NCBI GenBank assembly: GCA_000434735.1
Contig: FR881292.1
Span: 1 to 28,709 of the forward strand
Direction of reading: 5' to 3'
DNA: 28,709 bases
Source: Bacteroides sp. CAG:530
GTDB lineage: Bacteria > Bacteroidota > Bacteroidia > Bacteroidales > Bacteroidaceae
The notes beneath the pieces were generated by a model. That model had not been told where the DNA came from. It worked only from the letters and a program-made list of their open reading frames with translations, and did not search any database. Both the position numbers and the translations under genes were made by a program. Each line of letters opens with the position of its first letter. Within the stretch, counting starts at the first letter, position 1. Below are positions 1-6,722 of the stretch, in pieces.

Positions 1-78
1 TAGTGATTACTTTTTCAGTGCCCTTACATCTTTACGCCCGTATTTTTCCGCATCAAGTCGCCCCAGAAGAAAGAGGCA

Positions 79-1653
79 TTATTTAATTTCGAATTCTTCT
101 TTCATATCCAGCTCTTCGCCCTTTGCATCATAGAATTTATACTGCAAAAACGCGAGACTCTGGTTGGGGATAATTTTCACTCCAAATCCGTATTTCATCT
201 GCCACTTTCTCTTCAGCGACACCAGTCCTTGATTGATGTATGCAGCTACATACGGATGAATGTGCAGGGTAAGTTTCTTAATCTTCATCTTATTGACAAG
301 ATAGTCAATCTTACTCTCTAATGTATCTGTAAACAAGATAGAAGGCTTAATCTTTCCTTTTCCGAAACAAGTAGGACAATCTTCGTCTGTGGTAACATCC
401 ATTGCCGGACGGACTCTCTGGCGAGTAATCTGCATCAATCCGAACTTACTAAGCGGCAAGATATTATGCTTAGCTCTGTCTTTCTGCATGTTCTGACACA
501 TACGTTCGTACAGTTTCTGTCTGTTCTCGGCCAAGTTCATATCGATGAAATCGACCACAATGATGCCTCCCATATCTCTTAATCGAAGCTGGCGAGCCAA
601 TTCGTCGGCAGCCCCCAAGTTAACATCCAGCGCATTGGCCTCTTGTCCGTTGCCCGACTTAGCCCGGTTTCCGCTATTCACGTCAACCACATGCAGCGCC
701 TCGGTATGTTCTATGATAAGATAAGCACCACTCTTATAAGAAACCGTCTTTCCGAACGATGACTTAATTTGTTTCGTTATAGAAAAGTTATCAAAAATAG
801 GAAGCTGACCAGTGTACAGTTTAACGATACCCGCCCGTTCTGGAGCAATCAATGTAACATAGTCTTTCACTTCATGGTAAACGGCCTCGTCGTTTACATA
901 AATACTTTCGTACGACGGATTAAACAAATCGCGCAGCATGGCCACAGTTCTGCTAGTTTCTTCATACACTAATGAAGGCAACTTTGTAGCTTTCTGAGCC
1001 TTGGTAATAGTTTCTTCCCAATGCTTCAGCAAGACCTTCAGTTCGGCATCCAGCTCGGCAACGCGCTTTCCTTCGGCTACCGTACGCACAATAACACCGA
1101 AGTTTTTCGGCTTGATGCTCTGCAACAACTGCTTTAACCTTGCTCTTTCCTCGCTTGACTTAATTTTCTGCGATACAGAAACCTTGTCGTTAAATGGTAT
1201 CAGCACTAAATATCTGCCGGCGAACGACAATTCACACGTCAGGCGCGGACCCTTGGTAGAGATAGGCTCTTTCACAATCTGCACTATCACTTCCTGTCCC
1301 TGCTGCAATACGTTCGAAATAGTTCCGTCTTTCTCTATGTCGGGCAGCATAGATGCTTTCGACATAGGATAGAGCTTTTTTCTATCACTGATAACTTGTT
1401 TCAGATACTTCTGATGAGAATAAAACTGAGGACCCAAATCCAAATAATGAAGAAAAGCGTCTTTTTCGAATCCCACATTCACGAAGCATGCGTTAAGTCC
1501 GGGCATCAATTTCCGGACCTTACCTATGTACATGTTACCCACGGCGAAAGAAAGATCCCTCTCCTCTCTCTGAAACTCCACCAGATTCTTGTCCTCAAGA
1601 AGAGCTATGGAGATTTCTTTAGGCTGTACATCTACTACTAATTCGCTTGTCAC
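79..1653 (-). CDS. rng: Ribonuclease G/E family endoribonuclease
   Basis: Single-strand-specific endoribonuclease of the RNase E/G family, acting in rRNA maturation and mRNA decay. The 524-residue protein has the N-terminal S1-type RNA-binding region (about residues 38-130, with GNMYIGKVRKLMPGLNA). It then has the catalytic core with the two metal-binding aspartates, D324 in HVVDVNSGN and D368 in IIVVDFIDM, and the zinc-link CPTC (C426, C429). It ends soon after the link, so it lacks the long scaffold tail of RNase E and is RNase G-like. The start codon is GTG; no ATG gives a better N-terminus. It lies downstream of HU and a small basic protein on the same strand, separated by two strong hairpins and with no clear promoter of its own, so it may depend on read-through. 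Family assignment is firm; substrates are inferred. Confidence 0.95.
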   Translation of the reverse strand: MTSELVVDVQPKEISIALLEDKNLVEFQREERDLSFAVGNMYIGKVRKLMPGLNACFVNVGFEKDAFLHYLDLGPQFYSHQKYLKQVISDRKKLYPMSKASMLPDIEKDGTISNVLQQGQEVIVQIVKEPISTKGPRLTCELSFAGRYLVLIPFNDKVSVSQKIKSSEERARLKQLLQSIKPKNFGVIVRTVAEGKRVAELDAELKVLLKHWEETITKAQKATKLPSLVYEETSRTVAMLRDLFNPSYESIYVNDEAVYHEVKDYVTLIAPERAGIVKLYTGQLPIFDNFSITKQIKSSFGKTVSYKSGAYLIIEHTEALHVVDVNSGNRAKSGNGQEANALDVNLGAADELARQLRLRDMGGIIVVDFIDMNLAENRQKLYERMCQNMQKDRAKHNILPLSKFGLMQITRQRVRPAMDVTTDEDCPTCFGKGKIKPSILFTDTLESKIDYLVNKMKIKKLTLHIHPYVAAYINQGLVSLKRKWQMKYGFGVKIIPNQSLAFLQYKFYDAKGEELDMKEEFEIK

Positions 1654-1691
1654 TTTATATATATTTGGTTGTTATTAATAATTATCCTCAA

Positions 1692-1720
1692 CCACAGAGA
1701 CTTTATCGGGTTCTCTGTGG
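1692..1720 (-). terminator. Hairpin just upstream of rng
   Basis: A perfect 9-bp stem (CCACAGAGA at 1692-1700 with TCTCTGTGG at 1712-1720) and an 11-nt loop, about 40 nt upstream of the rng start. On the minus strand it is not followed by a U-tract, so it is more likely a leader structure of rng mRNA than a terminator. Confidence 0.4.
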
Positions 1721-1736
1721 ATTTTAGACTATAAAC

Positions 1737-1787
1737 AAAGAACAAACTTGAAAGACTATTTGAAGGAGCTTTGCAAGTTTGTTCTTT
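1737..1787 (-). terminator. Terminator-like hairpin after the COX24-like gene
   Basis: A perfect 14-bp inverted repeat (1737-1750 with 1774-1787, arms AAAGAACAAACTTG and CAAGTTTGTTCTTT) with an inner AAAG/CTTT pairing. On the minus strand the stem ends in a U-rich run (TTGTTCTTTGTTT). It sits 24 nt after the COX24-like stop and 84 nt before the rng start, so it probably ends or attenuates the HU transcript before rng. Confidence 0.65.
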
Positions 1788-1810
1788 ATTGAAGTCGGAC
1801 AGACTAACAA

Positions 1811-1900
1811 TTATTTGCTTTTATGTCTGTTCTTTCTCAGTCTTTTTTTACGTTTGTGAGTAGACATTTTATGTCTTTTTCTTTTCTTTCCGCTTGGCAT
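1811..1900 (-). CDS. Very small basic AURKAIP1/COX24-domain protein
   Basis: A 29-codon reading frame, ATG at 1900 and TAA at 1811, encoding an extremely basic peptide: it begins MPSGKKRKRHKM, ends KNRHKSK, and more than half the residues are K, R or H. It matches the short Bacteroidetes proteins annotated as AURKAIP1/COX24 domain-containing, which are thought to be ribosome-associated; that role comes from family knowledge and is not shown here. It lies 38 nt downstream of HU on the same strand and is followed by a strong hairpin, consistent with an HU-COX24 operon. It is short enough to be missed by most gene callers. Confidence 0.8.
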   Translation of the reverse strand: MPSGKKRKRHKMSTHKRKKRLRKNRHKSK

Positions 1901-1938
1901 AGCTTCAAAATTTTATAGGTTAGTACTAAAAATATTAA

Positions 1939-2214
1939 TTATTTCTTTACTGAAAGAGTAAAAGTTTTCGCTGGCTTAAATGCCGGAATATTGTGTTCCG
2001 GAATTATAATAGTAGTATTTTTCGAAATGTTTCGAGCGGTTTTCTGAGCCCTTTTCTTCACAATGAAACTTCCAAAACCACGAAGATATACATTTTCTTC
2101 GTTTGACAATGATTCTTTCACTGTTTCCATAAACGCTTCCAATGTAGCGGCAACGCTTTGCTTGTCAATTCCTGTGCTTTTTGTAATTTCGTTTACAATA
2201 TCTGCTTTAGTCAT
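1939..2214 (-). CDS. HU-family DNA-binding protein
   Basis: A nucleoid-associated histone-like protein of 91 residues, the normal HU/IHF length. The N-terminal helical dimerisation part (MTKADIVNEITKSTGI) is followed by the family signature around GFGSFIVKKRAQKTARN (about residues 46-62) and the beta-arm segment with IPEHNIPAFKPAK, whose proline is the DNA-intercalating position in HU/IHF proteins. Dimers bend and constrain DNA. It is the first gene of a minus-strand unit followed by the COX24-like gene, and it is divergent from ssb. Which HU paralogue it is cannot be told from the sequence alone. Confidence 0.93.
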   Translation of the reverse strand: MTKADIVNEITKSTGIDKQSVAATLEAFMETVKESLSNEENVYLRGFGSFIVKKRAQKTARNISKNTTIIIPEHNIPAFKPAKTFTLSVKK

Positions 2215-2258
2215 TTCGTTAATAATTAATTTATACGTTATCTTAATTTTTTGGACTG

Positions 2259-2266
2259 CAAATATA
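2259..2266 (-). promoter_or_regulatory. Putative HU promoter -7 box
   Basis: On the minus strand this reads TATATTTG, an exact match to the Bacteroidetes -7 consensus TAnnTTTG, 44 nt upstream of the HU start. No good -33 TTG was found at the expected distance. Confidence 0.45.
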
Positions 2267-2435
2267 TAGCTTTTCTCGCTCTTATAGAAATTTATACCAG
2301 ATATTTTTTTGAAAAAGTGCTCTGTATTCCAACGTAACCGTTATTTTTGTACGTTAGTTGACACAATGTGCGCTACCACAATATGCCCGATACAGACATT
2401 TACGCTTTATCCATTGTAAAATGGTGACTTAACAC

Positions 2436-2576
2436 ATGCATACACATATATATAATATAAGCAACGCTACCTCAGGCAATGATTTAAAGCTGATTAGCGA
2501 AGAAGATTTCCACAAATTTCAAGCATCACGCTTGGTATCTCGTTTTTTTTCTATAATTTTGAAACCAAATCATTAA
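2436..2576 (+). pseudogene. mutY: Decayed 3' end of mutY (A/G-specific adenine glycosylase)
   Basis: The plus strand has a 46-codon frame ending 12 nt before ssb. Its C-terminal part (LKLISEEDFHKFQASRLVSRFF) resembles, from my memory of the family, the last residues of Bacteroides MutY, which end in a pattern like DELEQYAVPRLVHAFF. Just upstream, out of frame, LTH can be read (TTA ACA CAT at 2429-2437), as in the MutY KHVLTH segment, preceded by K-x-V in another frame; this fits frameshift decay. In related Bacteroides, mutY sits between HU and ssb, exactly here. A TATTTTTG box at 2342-2349 could be the old mutY promoter. The catalytic glycosylase domain is absent from this 374-bp gap. The ssb promoter lies inside the remnant, which may explain its retention. 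The identification is my alignment by eye. Confidence 0.6.
2532..2561 (+). promoter_or_regulatory. Promoter of ssb
   Basis: TTG at 2532-2534, a 19-nt spacer, then TAATTTTG at 2554-2561, which matches TAnnTTTG; the ssb start is 27 nt downstream. The promoter overlaps the mutY remnant. Confidence 0.6.
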
Positions 2577-2588
2577 AATCAATTAGTT

Positions 2589-3041
2589 ATGTCACTGAAT
2601 AAAGTACAATTAATAGGTAATGTTGGCAAAGACCCCGAAGTAAGATATCTGGATAACCATGTAGCTGTAGCTGCTTTTACGTTAGCCACAACCGAAAGAG
2701 GTTACAAATTGGCCAACGGCACACAAGTGCCCGAACGTACAGAGTGGCATAACATCGTATTATGGCGCGGATTGGCTGAAACAGCCGAAAAGTATGTGCA
2801 CAAAGGCGACAAGCTGTACATCGAAGGTAAAATACGTTCGCGTTCGTACGACGATCAGAACGGCGTTAAGCGTTATGTCTACGAAATATTCGCCGACAAT
2901 ATGGAAATGCTTACTCCAAGAAGCGCACAGCCAGCCGCTCAGGCACAACCCGCAGCAAGCGTACAGCAGCAACCTGCAGCACAGCCTACAGCTACACAGC
3001 CAGCTCAAGCAGCTGCACCAAACAATGACTTGCCGTTTTAA
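2589..3041 (+). CDS. ssb: Single-stranded DNA-binding protein
   Basis: SSB coats single-stranded DNA in replication, recombination and repair. The 150-residue protein has the OB fold over about residues 1-108 (MSLNKVQLIGNVGKDPEVRY, TEWHNIVLWRGLAETAEKYV, GDKLYIEGKIRSRSYDD). This is followed by a disordered Ala/Gln/Pro-rich linker and the acidic tip NDLPF, which recruits partner proteins. It has its own Bacteroidetes-type promoter and is followed 61 nt later by gldE. Length and tail are normal for the family. Confidence 0.97.
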   Translation: MSLNKVQLIGNVGKDPEVRYLDNHVAVAAFTLATTERGYKLANGTQVPERTEWHNIVLWRGLAETAEKYVHKGDKLYIEGKIRSRSYDDQNGVKRYVYEIFADNMEMLTPRSAQPAAQAQPAASVQQQPAAQPTATQPAQAAAPNNDLPF

Positions 3042-3102
3042 TGTCATAAGCGAAGACGCATTTTATAGATTATACATAGAAGTTTAACTAAATATTCATT
3101 CA

Positions 3103-4464
3103 TTGGACCCTGATTCGTATTTATCCTATTTACAGGAACTTTGTAACGGTGTAACCGTTAACGCCCCATCCGTTGGAGCAATAATAGCCATTCTTCTGGC
3201 ATGTGTTTTATTATATTGTTCTGGCTTCGTTTCTGCTTCAGAGATAGCGTTCTTCTCGCTCTCTCCAGCCGACTTGAGCAAAATTGACGAGGAAGAACAC
3301 CCGTCTGACAAGCGCATAAAAGAACTGCTCGACGATTCTGAGCATCTATTGGCCACGATTCTGATCTCTAATAACTTCGTCAACGTAACTATCATTATGC
3401 TGTGCAACTACTTCTTTGCGAGCATAGTAGATTTCGGACAGGCGAAAATACTCGAATTTATCGTCATAACAGTATTGCTTACATTCTTACTGCTACTGTT
3501 CGGCGAAATCTTGCCTAAAATTTATTCGGCACAAAACGTGTTGAGATTCTGCAGAAAGGCCGCACCGGTCATCTACCGCTTACGAAGCTTCTTCCGACCT
3601 GTATCAAACTTACTTGTACATTCATCGGTAATTATCAATAAATTGGCGGAAAAGAAAAAAGCCGCCAACAACATCTCGGTCGATGAATTATCGCAGGCTC
3701 TTGAACTGACAGACAAGAACGAACTGACAGAAGAAAGCAATATGCTTGAAGGCATTATCCGATTCGGAGAAGAAACAGCGAAGGAGGTAATGACTCCTCG
3801 CCTCGACATGCTCGATTTGGAAATAAACACCAGTTTCCCCGATGTGTTGAAGTGTATCGTAGAGAACGCTTACTCGCGCATCCCGGTATACGAAGAGTCG
3901 AGAGACAATATAAAAGGTATTCTCTACATCAAGGACTTGCTGCCATACCTCGACAAGAAGCCCGATTTTAAATGGCAGAACCTTATTCGTCCGGCTTTCT
4001 TCGTGCCAGAGACTAAGATGATAGACGACCTTCTGAAGGATTTCCAGGCCAACAAGATACATATCGCCATCGTTGTAGATGAATTCGGCGGCACCTCCGG
4101 ACTTGTTACCATGGAAGATATCATAGAAGAAATTGTTGGAGAAATAAACGATGAGTACGACGAAGAAGAACGTACATATACCAAGATAGCAGAAAACGTA
4201 TACGTATTCGAAGGAAAAACCTTGCTGTCCGATTTCTATAAAGTACTCGATATAGATGCCGATGAATTCAATGATGTTTCTGGCGATGCCGATACTTTAG
4301 CAGGACTGCTGCTCGAAATAAAAGGAGAATTCCCGAGTTTGCATGAGGTAATAACCTTCCAGCAATATAAGTTCGAAGTACTTGAGATGGATGCCCGACG
4401 CATCGTTAAGGTAAAAGTCACCATAGAAGAAAAGACTGAGAAAGACGACGACAAAAACGATTAA
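3103..4464 (+). CDS. gldE: GldE-like membrane protein (CNNM/CorC family, CBS domains)
   Basis: A 453-residue inner-membrane protein of the hemolysin C/CorC/CNNM family, in the Bacteroidetes GldE branch (gliding motility-associated by name, but common in non-gliding gut species). The N-terminal CNNM region has hydrophobic segments near residues 25-50, 83-110 and 114-140. Two CBS domains follow (about 215-345, with SRIPVYEESRDNIKGILY and IAIVVDEFGGTSGLVTMEDI), then a CorC/HlyC C-terminal domain. The start is TTG at 3103; the next in-frame ATG is near codon 97, inside the membrane domain, so a non-ATG start is required. It stands between ssb and the transferase gene, the conserved order in this phylum. 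Ion transport or metal-efflux support is inferred from the family. Confidence 0.9.
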   Translation: MDPDSYLSYLQELCNGVTVNAPSVGAIIAILLACVLLYCSGFVSASEIAFFSLSPADLSKIDEEEHPSDKRIKELLDDSEHLLATILISNNFVNVTIIMLCNYFFASIVDFGQAKILEFIVITVLLTFLLLLFGEILPKIYSAQNVLRFCRKAAPVIYRLRSFFRPVSNLLVHSSVIINKLAEKKKAANNISVDELSQALELTDKNELTEESNMLEGIIRFGEETAKEVMTPRLDMLDLEINTSFPDVLKCIVENAYSRIPVYEESRDNIKGILYIKDLLPYLDKKPDFKWQNLIRPAFFVPETKMIDDLLKDFQANKIHIAIVVDEFGGTSGLVTMEDIIEEIVGEINDEYDEEERTYTKIAENVYVFEGKTLLSDFYKVLDIDADEFNDVSGDADTLAGLLLEIKGEFPSLHEVITFQQYKFEVLEMDARRIVKVKVTIEEKTEKDDDKND

Positions 4465-4479
4465 TAAGCCCGTCAATTC

Positions 4480-5121
4480 ATGCCCTTATTAAAAAAATGG
4501 ATACAGCAAGATGCCGTTTTCGGCATTTGGCAAGTAACGGAACCATTCGAATGGTTCCGTTCTCGTCTTATATCCCCATATCCGTACGATGAAGAGCTAC
4601 TGAGCTTCAAATCAGAAACGCGTAAATTAGAATATGTAGCCACACGTGTCTTACTGCACGAACTCTACGGCAAGGAAACATCCATCGGTCATCATGATAG
4701 CGGCAAGCCTTTCCTTCCAGATACCAACACATATCTCACCATATCTCACACACAAGGCTATATCGCCATAGGTATCTGCCCATCAGCTGAAATCGGCATC
4801 GACATAGAATACCGGTCCGACCGTATACGAAGAATACAGAACCGTTTTCTCTCGAAAGAAGAAACAGATTGGTACTCATCACCTATCACAGATAATGCAA
4901 TAGAGAAGCTACTCCTCTGCTGGACAGCCAAGGAAACAGTATATAAAGTAATGAATAAAGAAGGTGTGGATTTCAGTCGCGATATAACCGTACACCCGTT
5001 CACGCCATATAAAGACGAATGGTTCACCGTATCAGAAGGCGGAACACTAACCCCGAAAGAGCATTTGTTATATTACGAAATCAACGAGCGGTTTGCATGC
5101 ACATGGACCGTAGACAGATAA
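4480..5121 (+). CDS. 4'-phosphopantetheinyl transferase superfamily protein
   Basis: Transfers 4'-phosphopantetheine from CoA to a serine of a carrier protein. The 213-residue protein is the size of Sfp-type enzymes. It shows the two family motifs: IGIDIEYRSDRI, with metal-binding D108 and E110, and LLCWTAKETVYKV, with W148, K151 and E152. It starts 15 nt after gldE, so it is probably cotranscribed with it. The natural carrier protein is not identifiable from this window. Downstream is a repeat-rich region ending in a bidirectional terminator. Confidence 0.9.
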   Translation: MPLLKKWIQQDAVFGIWQVTEPFEWFRSRLISPYPYDEELLSFKSETRKLEYVATRVLLHELYGKETSIGHHDSGKPFLPDTNTYLTISHTQGYIAIGICPSAEIGIDIEYRSDRIRRIQNRFLSKEETDWYSSPITDNAIEKLLLCWTAKETVYKVMNKEGVDFSRDITVHPFTPYKDEWFTVSEGGTLTPKEHLLYYEINERFACTWTVDR

Positions 5122-5156
5122 ATTTCCCAAAAACATCACGGATATAATAAATTCAG

Positions 5157-5261
5157 TTGCAAGGAAATAAGAATCTGTTGCAAGGAAATCAAATTCTGCC
5201 ACAAGAGAATAATATCCTGCCGCATGAAAACAAAAATCCACCGCAACAAATTAATATTCCT
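5157..5261. repeat. Degenerate 21-bp tandem repeat, about five units
   Basis: Five head-to-tail 21-bp units begin at 5157, 5178, 5199, 5220 and 5241. The first two are nearly identical (TTGCAAGGAAATAAGAATCTG and TTGCAAGGAAATCAAATTCTG); later units drift but keep YYGCAA or YYACAA at the start and an AT-rich centre. The period is two turns of B-DNA. The array sits between the convergent transferase and rplS genes. No start codon opens a frame through it, so coding is unlikely although 21 is a multiple of three. Confidence 0.75.
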
Positions 5262-5320
5262 TTCTTATAAGGAATAGATTCCCTTCGCAACAGGAATTCA
5301 TTCCTTATAAGAAAGGAATA
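5255..5320. repeat. Perfect 21-bp inverted repeat with nested inner stem
   Basis: The arm at 5255-5275 (core ATTCCTTTCTTATAAGGAAT) is exactly complementary to 5300-5320. Inside the 24-nt spacer a second stem is possible: ATTCC at 5278-5282 with GGAAT at 5293-5297. It follows the 21-bp array directly and looks like a long hairpin or DNA cruciform. Confidence 0.75.
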
Positions 5321-5330
5321 CATAAAAATA

Positions 5331-5370
5331 AAAATCCGGTTCTCAAGGTATATTATGAGAACCGGATTTT
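5331..5370. terminator. Bidirectional rho-independent terminator between the transferase gene and rplS
   Basis: A perfect 15-bp stem (5331-5345 with 5356-5370) with core ATCCGGTTCTCA and a 10-nt loop. It is flanked by A-rich sequence on the left and T-rich on the right, so it can terminate transcripts arriving from either side. Confidence 0.85.
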
Positions 5371-5398
5371 TATATGTAAGGAATTTCCAAATTCAGTA

Positions 5399-5752
5399 TT
5401 ACAGGTTTACGCGCTTTTCCTGAATTCTAGCTTTCTTACCAGTAAGAGCACGCAAGTAGTACAATTTAGCACGACGTACTTTACCAACTTTGTTGACAGT
5501 GATGCTGTCGATTGCCGGTGATTCGATAGGGAAGATACGTTCTACACCTACTGTTCCAGACATCTTACGAACTGTGAAACGTTTCTTGTCACCGTGACCA
5601 GAGATCTTGATTACCACACCACGGTACAACTGTACACGTTCCTTGGAACCTTCAACGATACGGTATGCTACTGTTACTGTGTCACCTGCTTTGAAAGAAG
5701 GATGCTGTTTTCCGGTAGCAAATGCTTCTTCTGCAATTTTAATTAAATCCAT
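5399..5752 (-). CDS. rplS: 50S ribosomal protein L19
   Basis: A structural protein of the large ribosomal subunit. The 117-residue product has the L19 hallmarks FKAGDTVTVAYRIVEGSKER, QLYRGVVIKISG and GVERIFPIESPAIDSI, and a basic C-terminus (KLYYLRALTGKKARIQEK). The frame is open further upstream to 5800, but the ATG at 5752 (MDLIKIAEEAF) gives the conserved L19 start and normal length; the upstream extension would overlap leader sequence. It is transcribed alone, convergent with the transferase gene. Confidence 0.97.
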   Translation of the reverse strand: MDLIKIAEEAFATGKQHPSFKAGDTVTVAYRIVEGSKERVQLYRGVVIKISGHGDKKRFTVRKMSGTVGVERIFPIESPAIDSITVNKVGKVRRAKLYYLRALTGKKARIQEKRVNL

Positions 5753-5837
5753 TTTTTCTTTTAAAATTAAATTGTTTATCGTTACAACGCAACATATCAA
5801 GTAACTCTTCTTTGACAGCGATTGCGCGAAAGCGGTG

Positions 5838-5868
5838 CAAAGTAAGTGAGTTTTTGCGAGATACCCAA
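5838..5868 (-). promoter_or_regulatory. Promoter of rplS
   Basis: Minus strand: TTTG at 5868-5865, a 19-nt spacer, then TTACTTTG at 5845-5838, close to TAnnTTTG. The start codon is about 85 nt further on, leaving a leader in which no known ribosomal-protein leader structure was recognised. Confidence 0.5.
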
Positions 5869-5896
5869 ATGTTTCTTTTTAAAAATGTTATAAGTA

Positions 5897-5927
5897 TTGG
5901 CTGTTTTTACATTTTTCCATATATTTG
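5897..5927 (+). promoter_or_regulatory. Promoter of the nucleotidase/GH3 operon
   Basis: TTG at 5897-5899, a 20-nt spacer and TATATTTG at 5920-5927, 22 nt before the first start codon at 5950. Confidence 0.65.
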
Positions 5928-5949
5928 AGCTGAAAAAAGTATCTAACAC

Positions 5950-6714
5950 ATGAATTTAAGAAAGATATTAGTCTATACTGCCTTAACCGGAGCAGTTATT
6001 TTACAGTCTTGTCAATCCGGATATACCATAGTATCAGTAGAAGGTGGAAGAGTCCCCATAACCGATGTGTACGACAAGCATCCCGACGCTAATGCGGAAG
6101 CGACTTTGGCACCATATAAAGCTAAAATAGATAGCATTATGACTCCAGTTATCGGCTACTCGGCAGCCAAGTTGACATCATACCGTCCGGAGTCTCCACT
6201 ATCTAACTTGATAGCCGACTTGCTTAGAAGCTGTGCGCAGCAAAAGACAGGCGTAATGCCCGACGTAGGCGTGATGAATATTGGAGGTATACGAAACATA
6301 CTCAACAAGGGAGAAATCACCGTAGGAAACATATATGAAATATCTCCGTTCCAAAACGCTCTGGCCATAGTTACCATGAAAGGCGACGTGCTGACGGAAT
6401 TATTCCAACAGATAGCGGCGGTTCACGGTGAAGGATTAAGCGGCGCTAACCTTGAAATCACTAAAGACGGAAAGCTGCTGAAAGCTACTGTAAACGGAAA
6501 GGCAATCGACCCGGCTAAGTCTTATCAGGTAGCTACTATCGACTACTTAGCAGAAGGTAACGATAAGTTAGAAGCGTTCAAGAAGGCTGAGTCGAAGACT
6601 ACCCCATCGGATGCTGTACTGCGCGACTTATTCATAGACTACGTGCGCGACTGCCAAGCTAAAGGTAAGTTCATCAACTCGAGTGTAGAAGGACGTATAC
6701 GTATAATCAAATAA
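5950..6714 (+). CDS. Lipoprotein with 5'-nucleotidase C-terminal domain
   Basis: A 254-residue exported lipoprotein: signal peptide, then lipobox LQSC with the modified Cys at residue 21. The rest is the substrate-binding C-terminal domain of UshA/CD73-type 5'-nucleotidases, with NIGGIRNILNKGEITVGN and YEISPFQNALAIVTMKGDVL. There is no metallophosphatase domain in this protein; the separate downstream gene encodes one, so the two probably act as a split enzyme hydrolysing nucleotides or nucleotide sugars in the periplasm. Domain order at gene level is reversed compared with the fused enzyme (C-terminal domain first). The gap to the next gene is 8 nt. Confidence 0.88.
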   Translation: MNLRKILVYTALTGAVILQSCQSGYTIVSVEGGRVPITDVYDKHPDANAEATLAPYKAKIDSIMTPVIGYSAAKLTSYRPESPLSNLIADLLRSCAQQKTGVMPDVGVMNIGGIRNILNKGEITVGNIYEISPFQNALAIVTMKGDVLTELFQQIAAVHGEGLSGANLEITKDGKLLKATVNGKAIDPAKSYQVATIDYLAEGNDKLEAFKKAESKTTPSDAVLRDLFIDYVRDCQAKGKFINSSVEGRIRIIK

Positions 6715-6722
6715 AAACGACC

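Noticed and set aside
1..78. Short protein-like frame on the minus strand after rng (about 18 codons, with FFWGDLMRK)
   Set aside because: It has no start codon of its own, is very short and lies directly after the rng stop. Without the sequence beyond the window edge it cannot be called a gene.
769..1641. Plus-strand frames opposite rng
   Set aside because: They mirror the rng coding frame, have low-complexity Cys/Ser/Phe content, no promoters and no family features.
5151..5270. In-frame reading of the 21-bp array as heptad peptide repeats
   Set aside because: The frame has no ATG, begins just after a stop and would lie in a terminator region. The heptad follows simply from a 21-nt period.
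5753..5800. Longer start for L19
   Set aside because: The added 16 residues are not L19-like, and the ATG at 5752 gives the conserved start.
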